Shown one piece after another: positions 1 to 5,100 of a DNA stretch of 5,251 nt; position 1 is the stretch's first letter; the number at the start of each line of letters is the position of its first letter. The notes under the pieces are model-generated. The model had not been told where the DNA came from, did no database searches, and saw nothing but the letters and a program-made list of their open reading frames with translations. Source of the DNA: CAZAYB01 sp964489215 (GTDB lineage: Bacteria > Planctomycetota > Phycisphaerae > Sedimentisphaerales > Anaerohalosphaeraceae); contig CAZAYB010000210.1 of the NCBI GenBank assembly GCA_964489215.1, forward strand, positions 1 to 5,251, read 5' to 3'. Both the position numbers and the translations under genes were made by a program.

Positions 1-78
1 CTCCAGAGCGGAGGCAAAGATTTTACCTTTTTTAACCCACAAATTATCCCGAAGATCCAAAATAATTTACTTTTGTAA
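1..78. other. Edge fragment downstream of the aldo/keto reductase, unassigned
   Basis: This stretch is too short to assign. On the minus strand, in the same frame as the reductase and after its stop, a frame opens with TTG at 60-58 and runs off the window edge. It reads LDLRDNLWVKKGKIFASALE, which looks protein-like and could be the start of a co-directional gene with a TTG start, but no Shine-Dalgarno sequence precedes it. On the plus strand, frame 1 (stop 76-78) and frame 2 (stop 80-82) are also open from the window edge, so the 3' end of a convergent gene is equally possible. Sequence to the left of the window would decide. Confidence 0.3.
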
Positions 79-81
79 TTA
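59..81 (-). terminator. Weak AT-only stem-loop after the aldo/keto reductase
   Basis: Read on the minus strand, TAATTAC and GTAAATTA can pair around an AAAA loop with a single-base bulge, and four T residues follow. The stem overlaps the reductase stop codon. All but two of its pairs are A-T, so it would be a poor intrinsic terminator, and if a gene really begins at the TTG at 60-58 it is not one. It is listed only because it is the sole candidate end signal for this gene. Confidence 0.15.
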
Positions 82-1029
82 GACCCAGCCTTTCCTGCTC
101 CAACCCGGCAAGTCTATAAAATCAGGCTCCGGAAAAGAAAGCCCCCTTACCTCATCAAGCCGCTTTTCATTAAGATAATTGTTGTCCGCACAGCGAACCG
201 CCTTTTCAAGATATTCAAGCTTGTCAATTCCCACAAGAACAGATGAAACCGAATCCAGGGAAAGAACAAACTTTGTAGCAAGTTCAGAAAGCTCCCACCC
301 TACCTGCTCACAAATAGGCCCATATTTTTTCCGCCACTCTTGAATTTTTGCCAATGATGAAACAAGCCTGTCACCTTTAGGCGTTAAAATCCCCTTAAAA
401 AGAACGGACCTTACAACAATACCCACACCCTTTTCCTTAGCTAACTCCATAGCAGGACCAAGTCGCTGGTCCATAAGATTAAAAGCAACCTGTATCACAT
501 CCCAGTTACCGGAATTGATCGCCAACCTGGCCTGCTCAACCGTGTAAACTGAAATACCCGTCGCCCGTATCGCACCCTTTTTCTTGAGATTATTAAAAAA
601 ACTCGTTACTGTCTCGTGCTCGATTATCTCCTCAGTACAATCATGGGACATATAAATATCTATAAAATCAGTTTTAAGATTCTTTACACTTTTCTCAAAC
701 GAACGCTCAAGACTGCACTGAATCTTCGAACTTGCAGGCAAAGCCGCACCCTCAAAAGAATCATACAAATGCTCAGGCTTGCTGCATATTACAACTTCAC
801 CCCTTTTACCGGAAAAAGCCTTACCTATTATCTCCTCGCTGTTGCCGTAACCTCGGGCAGTATCATAAAAATTGATACCTCGACCAAAGGCCTCATTCAA
901 AAGACACACAGATTCCTTTTCAGATGGCTTGCTGGCGTCTATACCATAATCAATACCTAACGAAACAGTACCGAAAGAAACTTCAGAAACCTGTATACCT
1001 GTATTGCCTAACGGTCTTCTCGTAACCAT
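79..1029 (-). CDS. Aldo/keto reductase family oxidoreductase
   Basis: This 316-residue protein is a cytoplasmic NAD(P)H-dependent oxidoreductase of the aldo/keto reductase superfamily, a (beta/alpha)8 barrel that interconverts carbonyls and alcohols. Length is normal for the family. The N-terminal signature LGNTGIQVSEVSFG is at residues 7-20. The full catalytic tetrad is visible: Asp56 (FYDTA), Tyr61 (GYGNSE), Lys84 (CSKPE) and His129 (SHD). Later barrel elements include ATGISVY (156-162) and the C-terminal cofactor-binding segment SVLVGIDKLEYLEKAV (263-278). The ATG start fits because the family signature begins within a few residues, and an AAAAAGG stretch ends 8 bases upstream. Closest subgroups by feel are the aldose or galactose dehydrogenase-like bacterial members; the substrate cannot be read from sequence. 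It is divergent from the AraC-type regulator, which probably controls it. Confidence 0.95.
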   Translation of the reverse strand: MVTRRPLGNTGIQVSEVSFGTVSLGIDYGIDASKPSEKESVCLLNEAFGRGINFYDTARGYGNSEEIIGKAFSGKRGEVVICSKPEHLYDSFEGAALPASSKIQCSLERSFEKSVKNLKTDFIDIYMSHDCTEEIIEHETVTSFFNNLKKKGAIRATGISVYTVEQARLAINSGNWDVIQVAFNLMDQRLGPAMELAKEKGVGIVVRSVLFKGILTPKGDRLVSSLAKIQEWRKKYGPICEQVGWELSELATKFVLSLDSVSSVLVGIDKLEYLEKAVRCADNNYLNEKRLDEVRGLSFPEPDFIDLPGWSRKGWV

Positions 1030-1057
1030 AATTATAACCTTTTTTTATTTACAATAA

Positions 1058-1070
1058 TTGCCTTTTATGA
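1058..1070 (+). promoter_or_regulatory. Third partial copy of the TTGCC operator-like motif
   Basis: TTGCCTTTTATGA matches the first copy of the tandem repeat (TTGCCATATATGA at 1133-1145) at 11 of 13 positions and lies in the same orientation 75 bases upstream of it, close to seven helical turns. It overlaps the predicted start of the reductase transcript. If the AraC-type regulator binds the tandem pair, this copy could be an auxiliary site that allows repression or looping. The AT-rich background makes part of the match cheap; the TTGCC core is the informative part. Confidence 0.3.
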
Positions 1071-1071
1071 T

Positions 1072-1100
1072 AGTATAAAATCATGGAAAGTATATATTAA
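1072..1100 (-). promoter_or_regulatory. Candidate sigma70-type promoter for the aldo/keto reductase
   Basis: On the minus strand, TTAATA (complement of 1095-1100; 4 of 6 matches to TTGACA) is followed after exactly 17 bases by TATACT (complement of 1072-1077; 5 of 6 to TATAAT). The predicted transcript would start near 1065, giving a leader of about 36 bases. The surrounding DNA is very AT-rich, so chance matches are likely and the call is tentative. A partial TTGCC repeat at 1058-1070 would overlap the predicted start site. Confidence 0.35.
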
Positions 1101-1132
1101 TGAATAATTAAACTTATTTAAAAACCTTTTCT

Positions 1133-1174
1133 TTGCCATATATGACTTTTTTGTTGCCTAATCTGGCTTTTAGA
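1133..1174 (+). repeat. Two abutting 21-base direct repeats, putative AraC-family operator
   Basis: TTGCCATATATGACTTTT at 1133-1150 and TTGCCTAATCTGGCTTTT at 1154-1171 are direct repeats with a start-to-start distance of exactly 21 bases. They match at 14 of 18 positions. AraC-family regulators carry two helix-turn-helix motifs per subunit and commonly bind two same-orientation half-sites spaced 21 bases (two helical turns) apart, as at araI. The pair ends just before the start codon of the AraC-type gene, so occupancy would plausibly block its own transcription or translation. From the divergent reductase promoter the pair is upstream, where an activator could sit. Confidence 0.5.
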
Positions 1175-1175
1175 T

Positions 1176-1976
1176 ATGATAAAAACACTAAAAAACAACT
1201 ATGGGCAATTCAACGATATACAAAAAATCGGCCCTGCAATATGGAAATGGTTCGATTTAATTGTCGTAAACAACGGACGAATTAAAATATTCCTCCAAAA
1301 AAAAGATGAAATTGAAATTGAAACAAACCAGGCCGTTTTAATCTTTCCCCAAACAAGATTCAGAGGTCATTCCCTCGTGGAAACAACAAGAGTCTCAGTA
1401 CACCATTTCAATATTGAATTACGAAAACAATTCCTGCCGGACTCACTGAAGCACCTATGCAATAAAAACAAAGGATGGGAAATTTTCACCTCAATCACAG
1501 ATAATATCTCAACCGAACTGGATAGAATAATAAAACTTGAATTTAACAGCAGTGATCAAAAAGACCGTGACATCATGGATATACTTATGAGCCTGGTTCT
1601 TTGTGAATTATACAAAACAAAAAAATCTGCCGAAAAAAGCCGAATACACGACAACAGCTTTCAGGAATTTACAGACTGGCTGAAAAATAATCTTAACCAA
1701 AATATCAGCCTCGATCAAATGGCTGAATATAACAAACTTTCAACAAGCTATTTCAGAACGGTATTCAAAAATAAAACCGGAATAACTGCAGGACAGTTCT
1801 ACTTTAACCTGCGTATGCAGGAAGGAGCAAGACTGTTAAGGGAAACTTTACTGCCTATAAAATTAATTGCAAAAAAAGTCGGATACAACGACATTTCGCA
1901 CTTTTACAGAGCCTTTAAAAAAACATACAAAACCCCGCCCCTGATATATAGAAAACAAAACATCGTTAAAGGATAA
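1176..1976 (+). CDS. AraC/XylS-family transcriptional regulator
   Basis: This 266-residue protein is a one-component DNA-binding regulator. Residues 15-85 have the beta-rich, cupin-like character of AraC sensor domains (GRIKIFL, IEIETNQAVLIFP, VSVHHFNIE), which bind small ligands, typically sugars. The C-terminal third is the canonical AraC domain: the first helix-turn-helix at about 177-200 (SLDQMAEYNKLSTSYFRTVF) and the second at about 226-250, with the family hallmark KKVGYNDISHFYRAFKK followed by TPPLIYRK. The ATG at 1176 is the first usable start: an in-frame TGA lies at 1143-1145 with no ATG, GTG or TTG between. No Shine-Dalgarno sequence precedes it. The gene is richer in adenine than the Gfo-type gene of this window. 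Likely targets are itself and the divergent reductase; the inducer is unknown. Confidence 0.95.
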   Translation: MIKTLKNNYGQFNDIQKIGPAIWKWFDLIVVNNGRIKIFLQKKDEIEIETNQAVLIFPQTRFRGHSLVETTRVSVHHFNIELRKQFLPDSLKHLCNKNKGWEIFTSITDNISTELDRIIKLEFNSSDQKDRDIMDILMSLVLCELYKTKKSAEKSRIHDNSFQEFTDWLKNNLNQNISLDQMAEYNKLSTSYFRTVFKNKTGITAGQFYFNLRMQEGARLLRETLLPIKLIAKKVGYNDISHFYRAFKKTYKTPPLIYRKQNIVKG

Positions 1977-2026
1977 TAATATCATAGTCCTCCCAACCAG
2001 CTTTTTGAAAGTTGATTCTGATATTA
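1977..2026. terminator. Weak inverted repeat in the convergent gap
   Basis: TAATATCA at 1977-1984 and TGATATTA at 2019-2026 form a perfect 8-base inverted repeat around a 34-base interval, inside which CAAC (1994-1997) and GTTG (2011-2014) could pair again. It fills the 47-base gap between two convergent genes, and its right arm includes the stop codon of the secreted protein gene. A bidirectional terminator would be expected here, but the stem is AT-rich, the loop is large and no clean T-tract follows, so function is uncertain. Confidence 0.2.
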
Positions 2027-3523
2027 ATTGCCGTAATTGCCGTTTTTAACCCGGCCTTTAATCGGAATTGTTAAAATACCTTCTTCTGAAGGAGGAATTT
2101 TATATTCATGATTATTATACTTTATTGAAACCGAATCCTCACAACTCGAGAAATCCGTCCTTTTTACAAGTAACCGTCCATCGTATGCCCTTGCTGAAAT
2201 AACAGTCTCGGCTTTGGCAGGAACATCATAAGTAACAACATCGCCCTTCTCAAAAAAATCGCCATACCTTAAGGACTCACTGTAAACTTCATGCAAAAGA
2301 GATATCTCCTTATCGAGCTCTCTGCCAAGACACCACAAAAAGAAAGAGTCATAACCCCTGAAAAGAAGATGCCATAAAAGCTCCTTGTACTTCTCACCGG
2401 AAAACTGCTTTACCGCTGGATCGGGATTCTCAGGAGCGACCGTCGTATGCCAGTGAACAAAACCAACTGCAGGAACATCATTAAAACTATGCTTTGCAGC
2501 ATTAGTGCCTGTAAGAAGCAAATTGTAAAACCAACGGTAGTCAGGCTCATTAAAATTATACCACTTAAAAGTATTGTACCAGGTATAAGTAACCGGCATA
2601 GCCATTGTATAACCCGTCCCCGGAAACTCCGGATACCATTGCCTGTAAACTGCATCCTGGTCCTTTTTATGAGGAATTTTATCTGTGTCTATCGGCTTTT
2701 CAAAATAATCATACCAGTAACGGTACTTACCGCCCGGGTAAACTCCGTAATTACCAATAACTGCTTCTGGATAATAACGCTTTATCGTTTCTGAGAAAAC
2801 CTCTTTCTGTAAATCACTGCGAATCTGCCTTAAACTTGCCTGAAATTTTGTAAAATTATCTATATCCTCAATATTCGCCCTGCAAACTCGGCATTTTTTG
2901 GAATTCTCCCAGGCATTGTTCCATTCGATCGGACCGTCTATTTCCCAATCTCCAAAAATAAAGTCTATTTTTATATTTGCCTGACTGTACCTCTTTAAAT
3001 AATACTCAAGCTGACCTTTTATCTGGTCATATCGATGACGTAAAGAAAACGGACAACCCATTTTTCTTGACCCGAAAGAGTCGTCATAAAAAGCATTGCC
3101 CTCTGAATCAATATGAAAAGTAGACTTATCGCCGTTAAAAAAAAGATACATACATGAGTTAGCGTTTACATTAACCTGCAAACCGAGGTCCTGCTGAGCC
3201 TTTGAAAATTTAATACAATCCAAAACAGTTTTCTCTTTTCCCTGCGGGTACCAGCTCGATGCACATCCTATCCCCCTGCTGTCCATCATTTTCAAAACCG
3301 TTTTAATCTCAGAAAACTCAAGCTTATCCAGGTTATTCATCAAACGCCACACATATAAAGGCATACGGTTCCCGCGGGGATATCGAAGGGGCATTGTATT
3401 TTCAAGTACAACTTTGTAATCGGCCGGGATTTTGTTCATGATATCTGATTGTGCCTCACTTGAAATGCAAAAAAGATATGACAACAAAAAAACTGCTGTA
3501 AATATGGCTTCTTTAACTTTCAT
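2024..3523 (-). CDS. Secreted protein, candidate GH56 (hyaluronidase)-like glycosidase
   Basis: The 499-residue product starts with a signal peptide: Lys2 and Lys4, hydrophobic core about 7-20, likely cleavage after SSEA at residue 24. No lipobox is seen, so it should be periplasmic or secreted. The central region is rich in aromatic residues, as in sugar-binding clefts. Landmarks resembling GH56 appear in order: a DWE motif (Asp192, Glu194, within FIFGDWEIDGP), a segment FSETIKRYYPEAVIGNYGVYP at 243-263 shown by its ETIK, Pro and GNY residues, PAVGFVHWH at 351-359, and FFLWCLG with Trp397 at 394-400. Residues about 425-487 look like a small beta domain. A CxxC pair (Cys211, Cys214) follows the DWE motif. 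The start is supported by the signal peptide and a TAGGA sequence 10 bases upstream. It follows the Gfo/Idh/MocA gene after 65 bases. The substrate is unknown; another TIM-barrel hydrolase family remains possible. Confidence 0.7.
   Translation of the reverse strand: MKVKEAIFTAVFLLSYLFCISSEAQSDIMNKIPADYKVVLENTMPLRYPRGNRMPLYVWRLMNNLDKLEFSEIKTVLKMMDSRGIGCASSWYPQGKEKTVLDCIKFSKAQQDLGLQVNVNANSCMYLFFNGDKSTFHIDSEGNAFYDDSFGSRKMGCPFSLRHRYDQIKGQLEYYLKRYSQANIKIDFIFGDWEIDGPIEWNNAWENSKKCRVCRANIEDIDNFTKFQASLRQIRSDLQKEVFSETIKRYYPEAVIGNYGVYPGGKYRYWYDYFEKPIDTDKIPHKKDQDAVYRQWYPEFPGTGYTMAMPVTYTWYNTFKWYNFNEPDYRWFYNLLLTGTNAAKHSFNDVPAVGFVHWHTTVAPENPDPAVKQFSGEKYKELLWHLLFRGYDSFFLWCLGRELDKEISLLHEVYSESLRYGDFFEKGDVVTYDVPAKAETVISARAYDGRLLVKRTDFSSCEDSVSIKYNNHEYKIPPSEEGILTIPIKGRVKNGNYGN
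2026..2043. repeat. Tandem 9-base duplication at the 3' end of the secreted protein gene
   Basis: AATTGCCGT occurs twice in direct succession at 2026-2034 and 2035-2043. On the coding strand this encodes the closing residues NGN and YGN just before the stop codon. It looks like a small in-frame slippage duplication extending the C-terminus by three residues; no function is implied. Confidence 0.6.
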
Positions 3524-3555
3524 TTGCTGAATTTCCTAATAACTGTATTAAACAT

Positions 3556-3577
3556 TAAAACAGCCTTGCCGGGCTGT
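3556..3577 (-). terminator. Small hairpin between the Gfo-type gene and the glycosidase gene
   Basis: Read on the minus strand, ACAGCC (complement of 3572-3577) pairs with GGCTGT (complement of 3560-3565) around the six-base loop CGGCAA, followed by TTTT and an AT-rich stretch. It begins 11 bases after the stop codon of the upstream gene. With a 6-base-pair stem and a short T-tract it could act as a weak intrinsic terminator or attenuator lowering expression of the downstream secreted protein, or as an mRNA processing or stability element within the operon. Confidence 0.4.
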
Positions 3578-3588
3578 ACGGCTTACAA

Positions 3589-4992
3589 TCATTCAGGAGC
3601 TTCTAATTTAAGAGGAACGTTTGCTTCCATCTTCTCACCGCCTGCCATACGTGAAACTTCCGGAGTAAATGGAATACTCTCATCTTCGCCGGGCATTTCC
3701 GGGAAGACAGGTTCCGGCAATCCTTTTACAAGATCGCTTATCTTAATCGGCTTGTCAGTCGCCATCGACTTATTGGCAGCTATTCCTGTAAGAATTGAAT
3801 ACGCTCCCTGGACATAATTGGCGCTTCTTAGATATCTGTCTTCTTTGCTGCCGTTGAATATCTCATCGAGCATTACAATATCACCGCCGCCATGGGAGCC
3901 TTTACCCTCATCGATCGGCACAGAATAGGCTTCCTTAAAATGCGGATAAACCACAATTGAAGATTCCTCCGGCTGAAATTCATGGTTGGTACCGCCATCG
4001 CCGCTTACATAAGATGATTCCCTGCAAAGCTGTTCGAGCCTGCCTTTTGTACCGTTAAAGGATACGCGGTAACCCTCCCACGGCATAAAGGCGTTTAGTG
4101 AATAGCTAAGGTACACACCGTTTGAGTAGTTTACTACAACGTTCATGGTATCTTCTATGTTAATATCATCTCTGAAAACACAGCGGTCACGTACATAACC
4201 GTCGTATTTTTCATTGTCCAGATAAAGTTCCTTAATATCATCAAAGGCGGTCATGTCGAGATAGAAGTTGCATTTATCTTTTACCGGACAATCCAGGCAG
4301 CGGTCCGCGTGGTCCTGCAGTCCATAGCGTTTGGCCTGTTCGGCGTTATAAAAGATCCTGTCGCCCATTGCGTAAACATTTTTAGGATATGAACTTGTCC
4401 ACCAGTTAATAAGGTCGAAATGGTGTGTGGATTTATGTACCATAAGCCCGCCGGAGTTTTTCTTATCACTGTGCCAGCGTCTGAAGTAGTCTGCGCCGTG
4501 GGTGGTATCCAGGAGCCACTGGAACTCAACGGAGAGCACCTTTCCTATAACGCCGTCCATCAGAAGTTTCTTTATCTGGGTTCTCGGCGGTGAATAGCGG
4601 TAGTTAAAGGTTACACGCACGTTTTTGCCGGTTTTTTGGACAGTATCAACGATTTTCAGACATTTTTTCTCATCGGTGGTCATCGGCTTTTCGGTAATGA
4701 CATCGCATCCGAGCTCCATAGCCTGGCAGATATATTCATCGTGCATAGCGTCTATAGTTGTAACAATAACGGTATCCGGGGTGTGGTTTTTGACCATTTT
4801 CTTAAAATCCTCGGCCGGGTAGGTTTTCAGGTCGGGATATTGTTTTTTCAGGTACTTTTCAGCGAGCTGAAGTCTGCCCTGGTTATTATCGCATATTGCG
4901 CAAAGGTCAGCTTTTGCCTTGAATTGGTTGGCAAAAGCCTCTGTAAACATTCTGCTCCGGCCGCCAAGGCCAACTATAACGTATTTTTTCAT
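3589..4992 (-). CDS. Gfo/Idh/MocA-family oxidoreductase with a four-cysteine insert
   Basis: This 467-residue cytoplasmic enzyme belongs to the glucose-fructose oxidoreductase / inositol dehydrogenase / MocA family, which oxidises or reduces sugars, inositols and related compounds with NAD(P). The Rossmann domain opens with VIVGLGGRSR (5-14), has an acidic residue after strand 2 (CDNN, 34-37), VTTIDAMHDEY (77-87), and the hallmark EKP (101-103). The C-terminal domain carries HKSTHHFDLINWW (186-198), where Lys187, His190/His191 and Asp193 lie in the usual catalytic position, and HGGGD (367-371). An insert holds Cys232, Cys235, Cys241 and later Cys271, spaced like a metal site; members with this pattern exist but their substrates are mostly undefined. 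It is longer than the usual 330-400 residues because of the insert and a low-complexity, Pro/Glu-rich tail after about 430. An AAGGA ribosome site sits 10 bases before the ATG. It is the first gene of a two-gene unit with the secreted glycosidase candidate. Confidence 0.93.
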   Translation of the reverse strand: MKKYVIVGLGGRSRMFTEAFANQFKAKADLCAICDNNQGRLQLAEKYLKKQYPDLKTYPAEDFKKMVKNHTPDTVIVTTIDAMHDEYICQAMELGCDVITEKPMTTDEKKCLKIVDTVQKTGKNVRVTFNYRYSPPRTQIKKLLMDGVIGKVLSVEFQWLLDTTHGADYFRRWHSDKKNSGGLMVHKSTHHFDLINWWTSSYPKNVYAMGDRIFYNAEQAKRYGLQDHADRCLDCPVKDKCNFYLDMTAFDDIKELYLDNEKYDGYVRDRCVFRDDINIEDTMNVVVNYSNGVYLSYSLNAFMPWEGYRVSFNGTKGRLEQLCRESSYVSGDGGTNHEFQPEESSIVVYPHFKEAYSVPIDEGKGSHGGGDIVMLDEIFNGSKEDRYLRSANYVQGAYSILTGIAANKSMATDKPIKISDLVKGLPEPVFPEMPGEDESIPFTPEVSRMAGGEKMEANVPLKLEAPE

Positions 4993-5002
4993 AAAGACTT
5001 AT

Positions 5003-5007
5003 TCCTT
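5003..5007 (-). promoter_or_regulatory. Ribosome binding site of the Gfo/Idh/MocA gene
   Basis: On the minus strand AAGGA lies 10 bases upstream of the ATG at 4992-4990. It is the clearest Shine-Dalgarno sequence in the window and supports this start, which also places the Rossmann glycine motif at residues 8-11, where it belongs. Confidence 0.7.
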
Positions 5008-5040
5008 AATTCACCAGTTATTATTTCACCGATTTAGAAA

Positions 5041-5059
5041 CGCAATAGATTTGTTTGCG
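5041..5059. promoter_or_regulatory. Operator-like dyad just downstream of the predicted transcription start
   Basis: CGCAAACAAATCTATTGCG on the minus strand has perfect 5-base arms (CGCAA and TTGCG) around 9 bases. With a transcription start near 5064 it would span about +5 to +23, a classical repressor operator position. Alternatively it forms a hairpin near the 5' end of the mRNA that could protect the transcript. The arms are short, so either role is tentative, and no regulator gene next to it suggests a binding protein. Confidence 0.3.
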
Positions 5060-5071
5060 ATTAAAAAAAAC

Positions 5072-5100
5072 ATGATAGAGTAAAAGGGTTGATTTGTAAA
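5072..5100 (-). promoter_or_regulatory. Sigma70-type promoter for the Gfo-glycosidase unit
   Basis: On the minus strand TTTACA (complement of 5095-5100; 5 of 6 to TTGACA) is followed after exactly 17 bases by TATCAT (complement of 5072-5077; 5 of 6 to TATAAT). This is the best promoter match in the window. Transcription would begin near 5064, giving a leader of about 72 bases before the Gfo-type start codon. It is the only strong candidate seen for driving both minus-strand genes. Confidence 0.55.

Noticed and set aside
616..960. Plus-strand open frame of 114 codons inside the aldo/keto reductase gene
   Set aside because: It is fully antisense to a gene with an intact catalytic tetrad, and its translation resembles no family and has shadow-like composition.
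1297..1304. A8 run in the AraC-type gene, and a similar A8 run at 3137-3144 in the secreted protein gene, as slippage or phase-variation tracts
   Set aside because: Both genes are intact and the surrounding sequence is A-rich, so runs of this length are expected by composition; nothing else indicates switching.
2410..2794. Open frames on both strands within the secreted protein gene (81 and 115 codons)
   Set aside because: They overlap the coding sequence of a full-length protein with signal peptide and ordered motifs; they have no ribosome sites and no recognisable domain.
3524..3817. Plus-strand frame of 97 codons over the Gfo-glycosidase gap
   Set aside because: Most of it is antisense to the conserved C-terminal part of the Gfo-type gene, and the start lies in the hairpin-containing gap without a ribosome site.
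4281..5037. Frames of 82, 65 and 133 codons over the 5' half of the Gfo-type gene
   Set aside because: They are shadows of the Rossmann-domain coding region, where the glycine motif and EKP confirm the other frame.
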